From Thermoguttaceae bacterium (GTDB taxonomy: Bacteria; Planctomycetota; Planctomycetia; Pirellulales; Thermoguttaceae): DNA of 64,000 nucleotides. Numbering within the stretch: position 1 is the stretch's first letter; the number at the start of each line of letters is the position of its first letter. Positions 54,111 through 62,997 of the stretch are shown here, one piece after another. The notes under the pieces were generated by a model. It was not told the origin of the DNA and made no database searches. It saw only the letters and a list, made by a program, of their open reading frames with translations. The DNA lies in the NCBI GenBank assembly GCA_017441605.1, contig JAFRXD010000026.1, forward strand, positions 1-64,000. Direction: 5' to 3'. The position numbers were made by a program, and so were the translations under genes.

Positions 54111-55055
54111 CTAGAGCGTTTGAACGGCGCTAACGAAAACCCCGCGAGAAGCGACCTCGGGACCGGCGCGCAGACGATCGGCGGCGGCGCGAGCGCTCGG
54201 CTCGTCGGAATAGAGCCCGAAAAACGTCGTCCCGCTCCCGCTCATGAGGATCGCGAGCGGCTCGGTTTCGCGCAAGAGCTCCTTGGTCGAATCGAAACCG
54301 TCCCAAATGGCGCGAGCCGACTCCTCCAGACGATTGAAAAGCGCGCGCGCGACGATCTCGGGGGCGCGACCGGGAGTTTCGCTCGCGAGCGCGAGTTCGC
54401 GAACGAAATCGGAGGCGCGGCGGTCGGGAGCGCGGCGCGTCTCCTCGGAGCGAGCGTAAACGGCGGCGGTCGAAAGTCCTTCGCTCGGCTTCAAAAGAAC
54501 GAGCGACAACGAGGGCGCGACCAGCGGCTCGACGATCTCGCCTCTTCCTCGACCCCGCGAGGCGCTCGGTTCGAGAAAGAGCGCGACGTCGCTCCCGACG
54601 CGCCCCGCGATTTTTTGGAGGGTCGCCTTCGGAGTTCGCTCGGGGGCGAGCCGGTCGAGCGCGAGCAGGCACGCGGCGGCGTCGCTCGAGCCGCCGCCGA
54701 GTCCGGCGCGAGTCGGAATTCGCTTGGTCAGGCGGCACTTGACCCCGAACGGCGGGAAGTCGGGGTCGGTTCCCTTCTCTTCCCAAAACGCGCGAAACGC
54801 CTTCGCGACGAGATTCGTTTGATCCGTCGGGACGTCGGAGTCGTCCCCCGCGATTTCGTCGAGGCTCTCGATCGCGATTCCCGGGGTTTCGGTTCGCTCG
54901 AATTCGAGTTCGTCGAAGAGAGAAATCGGCGCGACGACCGTTTCGATCTCGCGGTACCCGTCGGGGCGTTTCCCAAGAATCTCGAAAAACAAATTGACCT
55001 TCGCCGGAGCCAAGACGCGGAAACCGGCGCGGTTTTCAAGAGGTTCGATTTTCAT
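54111..55055 (-). CDS. ispE: 4-diphosphocytidyl-2-C-methyl-D-erythritol kinase
   Basis: IspE phosphorylates CDP-ME in the MEP route to isoprenoids. The 314-residue GHMP kinase has LAPAKVNLFFEILGKRPDGY at the substrate site, the ATP loop PTRAGLGGGSSDAAACL near 120, and the C-terminal LMSGSGTTFFGLY. Its ATG overlaps the stop of a 49-residue upstream gene in ATGA, so they are translationally coupled. Confidence 0.92.
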   Translation of the reverse strand: MKIEPLENRAGFRVLAPAKVNLFFEILGKRPDGYREIETVVAPISLFDELEFERTETPGIAIESLDEIAGDDSDVPTDQTNLVAKAFRAFWEEKGTDPDFPPFGVKCRLTKRIPTRAGLGGGSSDAAACLLALDRLAPERTPKATLQKIAGRVGSDVALFLEPSASRGRGRGEIVEPLVAPSLSLVLLKPSEGLSTAAVYARSEETRRAPDRRASDFVRELALASETPGRAPEIVARALFNRLEESARAIWDGFDSTKELLRETEPLAILMSGSGTTFFGLYSDEPSARAAADRLRAGPEVASRGVFVSAVQTL

Positions 55056-55201
55056 TTGGAATCGGCTCGCGCTCGGGGTTCCTTGCGAACGAGTCGGTAA
55101 AACGCGTAGGCGCCGACGCAGCCTTCGACGAGGAGCGCCGCGACCGTCGCGACAAAGAGCGAAACGAGTCCGAACGCCTTTAATATGATAAAGAATAACA
55201 T
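55052..55201 (-). CDS. 49-residue single-helix membrane protein coupled to ispE
   Basis: A complete short frame from ATG 55201 to TGA 55052 encodes a protein beginning MLFFIILKAFGLVSLFVATV, mostly one long membrane helix, with a basic tail (YRLVRKEPRARADSK). GGAAGAG lies 3 bases before the ATG. The TGA overlaps the ispE ATG in ATGA. Role unknown; the overlap and codon pattern support a real gene. Confidence 0.55.
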   Translation of the reverse strand: MLFFIILKAFGLVSLFVATVAALLVEGCVGAYAFYRLVRKEPRARADSK

Positions 55202-55229
55202 CGTCTCTTCCAAACGACGCGAGGCGCGT

Positions 55230-55718
55230 TCAAAACAAGGGGATTTCCCCGGCGATTATCTTCCGGACAATTTCGAGATTGTTCGGTAAAAAATCGGGGT
55301 CTTTTTCTAAGGAAACGAGAGTTCGCCAGCGCCAACTCTCGACTTCTTCCGGCGGGAAAACGATTCTCAAGGCGTTCGGGTCGCGCTCGAGCGACTCGGC
55401 GGAGAACCAGAACAAGGGCGCGCCGCCGGGAGTCGCGTTCCGAGCGAGAAAACGACGAACGCGAATTTCCAGCCCGGTTTCCTCGCGGAACTCCCGCCGA
55501 ATCGCCTCCTCGGGAGTCTCGCCCGGCTCGATTCCCCCTCCGGGAAAGCAGAGCGCCAAGGGCGCCGCGACAAAACGAGAACGGCGAATCGCGAGGACTT
55601 CGAGCCGGTCGAAATCGAGCGCCTCGCGCGCGTCCGCCGAAAAGGGAGGGCGCGGCATAATGGCGACGGCGCCGGGGCGCGGAGCGCTCGCGCCAAGGGA
55701 AGGCGTCGCGCTACCCAT
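55230..55718 (-). CDS. Nudix hydrolase
   Basis: Nudix enzymes cleave nucleoside diphosphate-linked compounds. The 162-residue protein contains a full Nudix box, GGGIEPGETPEEAIRREFRE followed by ETGLEI, with all the box glutamates present. The N-terminal ~25 residues look unstructured. The gene overlaps the upstream VanZ-like gene by 8 bases. Substrate unknown. Confidence 0.88.
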   Translation of the reverse strand: MGSATPSLGASAPRPGAVAIMPRPPFSADAREALDFDRLEVLAIRRSRFVAAPLALCFPGGGIEPGETPEEAIRREFREETGLEIRVRRFLARNATPGGAPLFWFSAESLERDPNALRIVFPPEEVESWRWRTLVSLEKDPDFLPNNLEIVRKIIAGEIPLF

Positions 55719-56088
55719 CGTTTCCTCGCGAAATTAGAATTCGACGAGTCAAAATCGCGAGCGAGAGCCCCGTCGATATTCCCAAAACGTTCTGTATCAT
55801 ATCGCGAACCTCGCAATACCTTCCGGTATAGCGCTGGAGGAATTCCGAACCGATTCCCCAGAGAACGAGAAGCGCGAACAGGCGCCAATTCGAGAGCCGA
55901 CCGCGAGCCAAACCCGCGAGCGCCCCGAGCAGGGCGAACGCCGCGAAGTGGATCCAACTCGGAATCCAGCGAATCGGCGGGGGCGCGGGGGGCTTGGGAT
56001 GCAAGAGCATGTACGCCATGTAGACGAAATAGACCCAAGCGACGACGGCGATCCAGCGGCGCGCTCGCTCGTAGGTTTCCGGTTTCAT
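55711..56088 (-). CDS. VanZ-like membrane protein
   Basis: This 125-residue protein has three to four predicted helices and the VanZ-family pattern: WIHFAAFALLGALAGL, then GIGSEFLQRYTGRYCEVRDM followed by IQNVLGISTGL. VanZ itself confers low-level teicoplanin resistance, but most chromosomal relatives have unknown roles. ATG 56088 is chosen for the GGAGGAACG site before it. It overlaps the Nudix gene start. Confidence 0.8.
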   Translation of the reverse strand: MKPETYERARRWIAVVAWVYFVYMAYMLLHPKPPAPPPIRWIPSWIHFAAFALLGALAGLARGRLSNWRLFALLVLWGIGSEFLQRYTGRYCEVRDMIQNVLGISTGLSLAILTRRILISRGNDG

Positions 56089-56302
56089 CGTTCCTCCTCG
56101 GTCGTGTCCCGCGAAGGAGTTTCGCGGATCGTTCAAACGATCTTATTGTACCGCAACCGAGGCGAGTCGACAGGCGCCCGACAATTTTTTTAAATCGATC
56201 TGGAGCGGAACCGGGTTAAACGCTATGCTAAAGAGGGCGTCGCGTTGCCTCGAAGGTCGAGCGCGAGGCGGCGTCCGCGAACCGCGAAATGGAATTCGAG
56301 CG

Positions 56303-56953
56303 ATGCAAGGAACGTTCTTTAACTGCCTTCTCTCCGCCGTTGTCGGAGCCGCGTCGGCGGCGGGCACGGTTTGGTATTTGTCCGCGAATTCGACCGCGCC
56401 GACCGGGGCGCAGTCGAGCGCGGACGCTTCGAGCGCGCGGAATCTTCGGCTCGAATCGCTCGAGGTCGGAGACTTAATTATCGAGGGGAAAGCGATCTTG
56501 GTCGATCCGGAAACGAAAACCGCGACGATCGAGCTTTCCGACGGGTCGATCGTCGCGCAGCGCGGGGTCTACGCCGAGAAGATGGGGGCCTTTCGCGTGC
56601 TAGGGCAAAAATTGCAGACGACGCCCGACAATCCCCTCGATTTGAACAGCCCCGTCTTTGGAGAAATCGCGATCAACGAGGACGGAGGCGCCTATCTGGC
56701 CCTGCTGAGCCCCCGCGAGAGTCACTCGGTAACGATCGGGTTCGACAAAAACGAAAAGGGCTGCGTTCTCTCGAAAAACAACGACGACAAATCGATGGTC
56801 GCCCAAGCGATTTTCCTTCGTCCCTCCGCCTCCGACGCCGAAACTCCGGCGACCGCCGCCGCGGAGCCCGAGCCCCAACCGGCCCCGACGGCCGAGTCCG
56901 CGCCGGTCGAGGAGTCGGTCGCCGATACCGCGAGCGAAACGATTCGCGAATAA
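56303..56953 (+). CDS. Exported or membrane-anchored hypothetical protein
   Basis: The 216-residue protein has one hydrophobic N-terminal segment (FFNCLLSAVVGAASAAGTVWYL) and a beta-rich domain with repeated short units (LEVGDLIIEGKAILVDPETK, IELSDGSIVAQ and GEIAINEDGGAYLALLSP). Such units can form a beta-helix or solenoid, but the number here is small. The C-terminal 50 residues are Ala/Pro/Glu-rich. It is followed after 16 bases by the barrel-like gene, likely in one operon. No known family recognised. Confidence 0.6.
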   Translation: MQGTFFNCLLSAVVGAASAAGTVWYLSANSTAPTGAQSSADASSARNLRLESLEVGDLIIEGKAILVDPETKTATIELSDGSIVAQRGVYAEKMGAFRVLGQKLQTTPDNPLDLNSPVFGEIAINEDGGAYLALLSPRESHSVTIGFDKNEKGCVLSKNNDDKSMVAQAIFLRPSASDAETPATAAAEPEPQPAPTAESAPVEESVADTASETIRE

Positions 56954-56969
56954 AGCGCTTTTCCAAGCG

Positions 56970-58070
56970 ATGAAAAGGTTCCGCAACGCGCCGCGCTCTC
57001 GCGCGATTCTCCAAACGCTTCTCGCGCTCGCGACCCTCGTCGCGCTCGCGAGTCTCGGGAGAGACGCGTCTTTTGGCGCGGAAACGTCTCCCCAATTCCC
57101 GGGTTGCAGTCTTCTATCGAACGAGCTTCGAGACGCCCTCTCGCTCGAACTTTCTCTCGAACCGGATTATTCTTCCAACTCGTCGCCGACGATCGACTTA
57201 GATCCGATCTATCGCGGGGCGAATCTCTCGGCGCTCGTCGTGGCGCCTTATCGAGGGCGGTTCGTCGGGAACGGGTTCGGCGCCTGGGCGACGCAAGAGG
57301 GTCAAGGAAACTCGCCGGACGTCGGCGGATTCGACGTCGGCTCTTACGGCGGATCGCTCGGGCAGGATTGGCGCTTGACCGATTATCTGATATGGGGTTA
57401 CGGCGTCCAGGGCGCCCGAACCAAACTTGACGCGAAGCATAGCGGCTCCTACGACGAATCGCTCAATACGGTCGCGGGATTCGCGCGCATGAGCGTCTTC
57501 GACGCGCTTTGGCGAGTCGATTTGGCGTACGGGATCGGGCGATCCTACGCGCGACAAACGCAAATAGCGACCGGATTAATCGACAAATATCGCTCGACCG
57601 AGTGGTTTTTCGAGTCGGAATTCGGCGCCAAATTCGACAAAGGCTACACCCGAATCGAGCCGCGCCTAAATTTCCGAGCGCTCAGTCTCGTGGAGCCGGG
57701 AGCCGCCGAATTGTTCCTGACGGATCGCGAGTTCGTCAAGGACTTTTCCGGAACCTCGTATCAAACGAAAATTGGAAGTCGGTTCAGTTGGGAAATCGAC
57801 GTTCTCCTCGGAATAGCGAAACCATATCTCGACGTCGATTGGATCCACGAATTTGGGAACCGCTCAATCTATACGATCGGAGACGACGCCGCGGTTCCGA
57901 TCGCCTATCGCCAAGGCTCGCATAAGATGGGGCGCGATAGAATCGACGTCGGCGCCGGGGTCGACTTCGCGCTGAGAGATCAATTCGACGTCTACTTGAA
58001 GTACGACGTCAAACTCGCGAAAGAATACTCGGGGCATTTTTTCTTCGCGGGATTCAATAAGAAATATTAA
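56970..58070 (+). CDS. Exported beta-barrel-like protein (autotransporter-type)
   Basis: This 366-residue protein has an N-terminal signal (RAILQTLLALATLVALASLG) and a region from about residue 90 of alternating amphipathic strands (GSYGGSLGQDWRLTDYLIWG, FFESEFGAKFDKGYTRIEPR and DVYLKYDVKLAKEYSGHFFF) ending in FAGFNKKY. The terminal aromatic residue and strand pattern resemble autotransporter beta domains. No long passenger domain precedes it, so it may be a stand-alone outer-membrane barrel. Low-level family recognition; confirm by structure prediction. Confidence 0.58.
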   Translation: MKRFRNAPRSRAILQTLLALATLVALASLGRDASFGAETSPQFPGCSLLSNELRDALSLELSLEPDYSSNSSPTIDLDPIYRGANLSALVVAPYRGRFVGNGFGAWATQEGQGNSPDVGGFDVGSYGGSLGQDWRLTDYLIWGYGVQGARTKLDAKHSGSYDESLNTVAGFARMSVFDALWRVDLAYGIGRSYARQTQIATGLIDKYRSTEWFFESEFGAKFDKGYTRIEPRLNFRALSLVEPGAAELFLTDREFVKDFSGTSYQTKIGSRFSWEIDVLLGIAKPYLDVDWIHEFGNRSIYTIGDDAAVPIAYRQGSHKMGRDRIDVGAGVDFALRDQFDVYLKYDVKLAKEYSGHFFFAGFNKKY

Positions 58071-58087
58071 AAAGCGCCGGGCGCGCG

Positions 58088-58116
58088 TTGCTTTTATTCC
58101 GCGAACCGTCTATAAT
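58088..58116 (+). promoter_or_regulatory. Putative promoter for the Tat-exported Gfo/Idh gene
   Basis: TTGCTT (58088-58093), a 17-base spacer and TATAAT (58111-58116) lie 53 bases before the ATG. Confidence 0.55.
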
Positions 58117-58169
58117 AGAGGCAAATAGTCCGGCGCTCGCGCCGTTTTTCGCATCGATCGGAGGACACA

Positions 58170-59480
58170 ATGACCCAAATGAATCGTCGTTCTTTTATTA
58201 AGCGCGCCGCCCTGTCCGCGGCCGGTTTGTCGCTCGTTTCCGCGTTTCCGGTTCCCGGTTACGCGCGCCGCTTGAACATTAACGAAAAGCTGAATCTAGC
58301 GCACGTCGGGCTCGGCGGCATGCAAGGCGACTTCCATCGCAGTTCTTGCGCGTCGGAAAACCGAGTCGCCATTTGCGACGTCGACAAGACCAATCTCGAC
58401 AAGTACGGTCCCGATATGCCCGACGCCAAGCGATACGTCGATTTCCGCGAAATGTACGCCGAGATGGGCGATAAGATCGACGCGGTCGTGATCACAACCC
58501 CCGACCACACCCACGCGATCGCGGCCGTCGAGGCGATGAAACTCGGGATCGCCCCCTACGTCGAAAAGCCCCTCGCGCACGACGTTTATCAAATCCGAAC
58601 GATGAAGAAGTGGGCGAAAGACAAGAAGCTCGCCTCGCAAATGGGCACCCAAATCCACGCCGGGGACAACTATCGCCGCGTCGTCGAGTTGGTTCGCGCC
58701 GGAGCGATCGGGGAAATCTCTCGCGTCGACGTCTGGTGCTCCACCGTCTGGGGCGGCAAGCCGCGCACGAACGACGACGTCGAAATTCCCGCCTCCCTGA
58801 ACTGGGATCTCTGGCTCGGACCCGCCCATGAGCGACCCTATCAACCCTGCTACTTCGGCGGAAACTGGCGCTCCTTCTGGGAATTCGGAAACGGCGGCAT
58901 GGGCGATATGGGCTGCCACTTTATGGATCTGCCGTTCTGGGCGCTCGATCTTCAGTACCCGAAGACGATCGACACCACCGCGCCGAAACCGGCGGACGAG
59001 GACTTCGCGGGGCGAGAGCTTCACGTCGAATACGTCTTCCCGGGCGTCAAGGGAACGACCAAAGAGTTGGCGGTCTCGTGGAGCGACGGCGACGCGCGTC
59101 CGGAATCGGTCAAAAAATACGGCGTCGGCGAATCGAACGGCGTTCTGTTCATCGGCGAAGAGGGCGCGCTGTACTCAAACTACACCTCCCACCGACTTAT
59201 CTTCAACGATAAGAACAAGACCTACGAAGCCCCCGCGCAATCGATCCCGAGCTCCGTCGGCCATCACCGCGAATGGCTCAACGCCGTCAAAGAGGGCAAG
59301 ACCGACACGACTTGCGACTTCTCCTACTCCGGTCGCGTCGCCGAGACGATTCTGCTCGGACCCGTCTCCTATCGTTGCGGTCAAAAGCTCGAATACGACG
59401 CCGAAAACGCGAAGGTCGTCAACTGCGACGCCGCCGCGAAATTGCTCAAGCAAGAAGTCCGCGAGGGCTGGGAAGTCTGA
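58170..59480 (+). CDS. Tat-exported Gfo/Idh/MocA family oxidoreductase
   Basis: This 436-residue protein has a twin-arginine leader (NRRSFIKRAA then a hydrophobic run) and a Rossmann NAD(P) domain: LAHVGLGGMQGDFH, ITTPDHTHA, VEKPLAHD, and a C-terminal domain with GGMGDMGCHFMDLP. Planctomycetes encode many of these; they are thought to oxidise or rearrange sugars outside the cytoplasm, though substrates are mostly unknown. A GGAGG site precedes the ATG. It is a stand-alone gene with its own promoter and terminator. Confidence 0.88.
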   Translation: MTQMNRRSFIKRAALSAAGLSLVSAFPVPGYARRLNINEKLNLAHVGLGGMQGDFHRSSCASENRVAICDVDKTNLDKYGPDMPDAKRYVDFREMYAEMGDKIDAVVITTPDHTHAIAAVEAMKLGIAPYVEKPLAHDVYQIRTMKKWAKDKKLASQMGTQIHAGDNYRRVVELVRAGAIGEISRVDVWCSTVWGGKPRTNDDVEIPASLNWDLWLGPAHERPYQPCYFGGNWRSFWEFGNGGMGDMGCHFMDLPFWALDLQYPKTIDTTAPKPADEDFAGRELHVEYVFPGVKGTTKELAVSWSDGDARPESVKKYGVGESNGVLFIGEEGALYSNYTSHRLIFNDKNKTYEAPAQSIPSSVGHHREWLNAVKEGKTDTTCDFSYSGRVAETILLGPVSYRCGQKLEYDAENAKVVNCDAAAKLLKQEVREGWEV

Positions 59481-59516
59481 GCTTTCGGTTTGAACGATCG
59501 TTAAATTAAAACGACG

Positions 59517-59556
59517 CGCCACCGTCTCGAGTTCGCTCGAAACGGCGGCGTTTCTT
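59517..59556. terminator. Bidirectional terminator
   Basis: A 15-bp stem with two mismatches and a TTCG loop (59517-59550) is flanked by A-rich and T-rich runs, between the convergent Gfo/Idh and nifU-like genes. Confidence 0.75.
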
Positions 59557-59577
59557 CGTTTTGGCGCGAGACGGGGA

Positions 59578-60657
59578 TCAGAGCGGGATCACTTTAATCG
59601 AAGGATCGAGCCGATCTTGGAGAACCGTCTCGACGAGAAGCTCCAGGGTTTGCGAGGCGCTGTCGCAACTCTCGCACGAGCCGACGAGCTGGACGTAGAC
59701 CAAATTGTCTTTAATATCGACGATCTCCAAATCTCCGCCGTCGCGTCTCAGGACGGGGCGAATCTCGTCGTCGATCGTCTTTTCAATCATCTTGGTCTTC
59801 TGGTACGGCGAGGCGTTGGAGAATTCCTCGCGCGAGACGCCGGGCGCCGCGACGGGGGTCAACGCGCGGTTCTGAACGATCGTCCCGTCTTTCGCGGTCG
59901 AGACGGTCGCCAAAGGGACGAACCCGGACGACGGAGCGGCGGGCTTCGGTTCGGGCTTGGGCGCGATCGGAGCTTCCGGAGCCGGGGAGGAACAGGTCGG
60001 ACGTCCCTCCTCCATATCGTTTTGGACCTCGTTGATAATGTCTTGGATCTCGCCGCGACAGGTTCCGCAAGCGCCCCCCGCTTTCAGCGCCCCAGTTACC
60101 TCGTCGACCGTCTTCAAATTCAATTCCCGGATCTTGCGGCGCAAGTAAGGCTCGGTGATACCAAAGCATTTGCAAACGAGCCGACCCTCGTTTTCATCGG
60201 ACGAAAGCCGCTTAATTCCGAGCGCGTCCATATCGACGCCCCGCTTCGACGCCCAGTCGAACACCGCCGCCTCGAGCGCCTCCGCCCCCATTACGGAGCA
60301 GTGAATCTTCTGGGTCGGGAGCCCTTCGAGGTACTCGACAATGTCTTGATTCGTAACTTTCAGCGCCTCGATCGGAGTCAGCCCTCGCTCTTCGATAATG
60401 CGACAGAGCGCCTCGGACGCCGCGATCGCCGACGTGCAGCCAAACGTGAGGAACTTCGCCTCGACGATGCGATCTTTCAGCGGGTCGACGGGGTCGCGCT
60501 CGACGCGAAAGGAGAATTTCAAGGCGTCGCCGCAAGCGACCGAACCGTGCTCGCCAACTCCGTCGGCGCTCGGCAATTCGCCCACGTGCGTTCCGGTCTT
60601 GCCCTGAACCGCGTCCATAAACAGTTGTTTGGTTTTTTCGCTATATTGCCATCCCAT
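59578..60657 (-). CDS. NifU-like Fe-S cluster assembly protein (three domains)
   Basis: This 359-residue protein has the full NifU layout. An IscU-type scaffold spans about residues 1-130 with cysteines in SVACGD, FGCTSA and IHCSVMG. A BFD-like [2Fe-2S] domain follows with CKCFGIT and GACGTCRG. After a Pro-rich linker comes the NifU C-terminal domain with GSCESCDSAS, whose CxxC carries a cluster. It probably supplies Fe-S clusters in general; no nitrogenase genes are in view. ATG 60657 is chosen for GGGAG upstream and because the conserved domain begins there. Confidence 0.88.
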   Translation of the reverse strand: MGWQYSEKTKQLFMDAVQGKTGTHVGELPSADGVGEHGSVACGDALKFSFRVERDPVDPLKDRIVEAKFLTFGCTSAIAASEALCRIIEERGLTPIEALKVTNQDIVEYLEGLPTQKIHCSVMGAEALEAAVFDWASKRGVDMDALGIKRLSSDENEGRLVCKCFGITEPYLRRKIRELNLKTVDEVTGALKAGGACGTCRGEIQDIINEVQNDMEEGRPTCSSPAPEAPIAPKPEPKPAAPSSGFVPLATVSTAKDGTIVQNRALTPVAAPGVSREEFSNASPYQKTKMIEKTIDDEIRPVLRRDGGDLEIVDIKDNLVYVQLVGSCESCDSASQTLELLVETVLQDRLDPSIKVIPL

Positions 60658-61022
60658 CGCGGGCTCCCTTCGTAAAACGAGTTTCCTCGGTCGCCGCGCC
60701 GAATCGCGAAATCGCGCTCGCCGAATCGGCGCGGTTCCGACAACATATGCAAAAAAAGCGCCAAATTTACCGGGCGTCCGGAAAAACCTCGCGTCGCGCG
60801 ACCAAATGATGAAATATTGCCGCAAAAAAATAAAACGCTACAAATCCGTTCTTTGTTCGGTTATAATACGCATTGGCGCGTTTTTGGCAAAACGGCGCTT
60901 CGCGAGTGGGACGTCTTTGTTCTCGATCGATTTCATTTGAGCGTCCGCGCGCGCTTCGTTTTCGTTCAACTAGGACTCGTTCTTAAAGGGGCGATCGCAA
61001 CGCTTTTACCCTTGTTGAACTC
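60658..61022. other. 365-base divergent intergenic region
   Basis: This lies between the nifU-like gene (minus) and the DUF1559 gene (plus). It holds a plus-strand TATAAT at 60862. The last 36 bases (from 60987) read as the missing N-terminus of the DUF1559 protein. No other gene or repeat seen. Confidence 0.5.
60862..60867 (+). promoter_or_regulatory. Possible -10 box for the DUF1559 gene
   Basis: A perfect TATAAT lies about 120 bases upstream of the conserved frame; no clear -35 is seen at 16-18 bases. Confidence 0.35.
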
Positions 61023-62093
61023 TTGGTCGTTATCGCGATCATCGGCATTTTGATCGGGCTTCTGCTTCCGGCGGTTCAAGCGGCTCGCGAGGCGGCTCGC
61101 AGAATGCAGTGCACCAACAATATGAAGCAAGTCGGGCTTGCGTTGCAAAACTATCACGACGTTTGCAACAGTCTCCCGACGATGGCTCCCTTCTCCGCCC
61201 AAGGTTGGTCGGTTTACGCGCCGTTTAGCGTTACGATCTCCATTTTGCCCTATATGGAGCAGCAATCTCGCTACGACATAATTATGGATCTTGATCGCAA
61301 GCAACACGACGGAGTGGTCAGCCTTTGGAACGGAGGATTCTTCGCCGACCCTATCTACCAAGTTAAAAATCGTCTAACAACGGTTATTTGTCCGTCCGAT
61401 CGGATGGGATCCATCGCGTCGATCCACGCCGACAACGCGCGCGTCTGCGTCGTCTATTCCCTTGGCGACGGAACCAGTAAGCTGGACGCCCCTTACACTC
61501 ATCCAAACTATGTGAACGTCTCGACGAAAAAGTGCCATATGCGAGGGCTCTTCCACCAAGAAAGCTGGAAACCAATGTCCACTTGCACCGACGGCACCTC
61601 CAATACCGCCGCTATCAGCGAAACCGCCAGCGCCCCGGACGGGTACCCCAACTATTCGAAAGCGGTTAAGGGCGGTTCTTGCGCCGTCGCGGGCTTTTAC
61701 ACCGACGACCTCGACTGCAATCCGAGCGTCTGCTTAAACAACGCGATCGATCCGAACGATATTACGCAACTGCGATCCGGTTGCGATACCTGGCGCGGCA
61801 ACTTCTATCAAGACGGTCGTCCGTGGAACGGGTTCCACACCGTCATCCCTCCGAACGGACCTAGTTGTCAAGCGACGCTTAGCGGGTACTGGGGCGCGAT
61901 TTATCCTCCCAACAGCTATCATTCCGGCGGCGTCAACGTCGGCATGCTCGACGGCTCCGTTAAATTCGTTTCCGACACGATCGACTGCGGCGACCTAACC
62001 GCGAAGAGCACCGCTTGCACCGGCAAGAGTCCTTACGGAGTCTGGGGCGCGATGGGAACTCCGATGGGCGGCGAAACGACCAACGTTAACTAG
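61023..62093 (+). CDS. DUF1559 prepilin-like protein, 5' end damaged or non-canonical
   Basis: Proteins of this family have a type IV pilin leader and a C-terminal H-X9-DG motif, and they are hugely expanded in planctomycetes. The first usable start codon is TTG 61023 ([20 protein letters not shown]), 356 codons before the stop. The conserved prepilin segment NAFTLVELL lies just upstream in the same frame (60999-61025), but only four codons before it is a stop (TAA 60984) and no ATG, GTG or TTG. A lost start or frameshift is likely. The rest is normal, with [14 protein letters not shown] near the end. Confidence 0.85.
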   Translation: MVVIAIIGILIGLLLPAVQAAREAARRMQCTNNMKQVGLALQNYHDVCNSLPTMAPFSAQGWSVYAPFSVTISILPYMEQQSRYDIIMDLDRKQHDGVVSLWNGGFFADPIYQVKNRLTTVICPSDRMGSIASIHADNARVCVVYSLGDGTSKLDAPYTHPNYVNVSTKKCHMRGLFHQESWKPMSTCTDGTSNTAAISETASAPDGYPNYSKAVKGGSCAVAGFYTDDLDCNPSVCLNNAIDPNDITQLRSGCDTWRGNFYQDGRPWNGFHTVIPPNGPSCQATLSGYWGAIYPPNSYHSGGVNVGMLDGSVKFVSDTIDCGDLTAKSTACTGKSPYGVWGAMGTPMGGETTNVN

Positions 62094-62130
62094 ATCGTTT
62101 CGCGGTCCTTGAAGTCTTTTGAAAACGATT

Positions 62131-62175
62131 GAGAAAAGGGCGCGCGGTTCCGCATTTTCTCGCGCGCTTTTTCTC
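62131..62175 (+). terminator. Terminator between the DUF1559 and lipoprotein genes
   Basis: GCGCGCG / CGCGCGC with flanking GAGAAAA / TTTTTCTC forms a long stem followed by T5. Confidence 0.6.
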
Positions 62176-62214
62176 GATCGTTCCGCTCTCCATTTCCTAA
62201 CCGAAGAGTTCGCA

Positions 62215-62757
62215 ATGAAAAAAATACTCCTTATCTCGGTCTGCGCTTTTCTCGCGATCGCGTCCGTCGGTTGCGGAAAGAAAAAGCCGGACGGTATGCC
62301 CGATCTTCAACCGACGCTTCTGACCGTAACGCAAGGGGGCGCCCCGTTGAGCGGAGCGATGGTCAATCTGAAGTCGACCGACGCGTCCAACAAATGGACC
62401 TGCGGGGGAACGACCGATGAGAAAGGCGTCGCCGCGCTCGTAACCCACGGTCAGTACAAGGGGGTTCCGATCGGTAAGTACAAGGTTTCCGTCAACAAGA
62501 CGATCGGCGAGGGCGATCCTCCTCCGAGAACTCCGTTCAACGAAGAAACGGCTCGCGCTTGGAAGGAATACCACGACGCGGGAAAGACTTACGAGGAATT
62601 CTACGTCGTCGACCAAAAGTACGCCACCGTCGACGCGACTCCCCTGGAAATCGAAGTCGTTAAAGGGAAAAACAACTTGACCGCGGACGTCGGAGAAGCG
62701 GTCAAAATTCCAATTAAGCAAAGTAGCGGAGTCGTTCCGACCAATATTCCCGAGTAG
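62215..62757 (+). CDS. Lipoprotein of the DUF1559-associated type
   Basis: This 180-residue protein begins MKKILLISVCAFLAIASVGC, with lipobox and acylated C20. The mature part has a carboxypeptidase-regulatory-like beta-sandwich pattern: LTVTQGGAPLSGAMVNL, TTDEKGVAALVTHG and PIGKYKVSVNKT. Such small lipoproteins often follow DUF1559 genes in planctomycetes. ATG 62215 has GAAGAG upstream; the frame opens further up without a ribosome site. A terminator follows. Confidence 0.85.
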   Translation: MKKILLISVCAFLAIASVGCGKKKPDGMPDLQPTLLTVTQGGAPLSGAMVNLKSTDASNKWTCGGTTDEKGVAALVTHGQYKGVPIGKYKVSVNKTIGEGDPPPRTPFNEETARAWKEYHDAGKTYEEFYVVDQKYATVDATPLEIEVVKGKNNLTADVGEAVKIPIKQSSGVVPTNIPE

Positions 62758-62822
62758 TAAAAGCAAAAGACGCGTTCCAACAAGTTTCGACCGATCGAAC
62801 GCGCCGCCTTTTTAGAACCATG

Positions 62823-62856
62823 GACGCCGACGTTTTTCGCGTTGGCGTCTTTTTTA
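62823..62856 (+). terminator. Rho-independent terminator after the lipoprotein gene
   Basis: GACGCCGACG / CGTTGGCGTC, a 10-bp stem with one G-T pair, is followed by six T. Confidence 0.8.
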
Positions 62857-62878
62857 TCGGCAAAAGCGGTTCGGGTCG

Positions 62879-62906
62879 TTTTCAAACTCGCGAATTGGGG
62901 TAGAAT
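62879..62906 (+). promoter_or_regulatory. Putative promoter for tyrS
   Basis: TTTTCA (62879-62884), a 16-base spacer and TAGAAT (62901-62906) lie about 90 bases before the ATG. Confidence 0.4.
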
Positions 62907-62997
62907 ACCGGAAAAATCGCCGTCGGCGACGAAACGTTCGACGCTCGACGACGCGAGAACATCAACAGCGACCGACTCGATTATCGCGAGGAGAACA

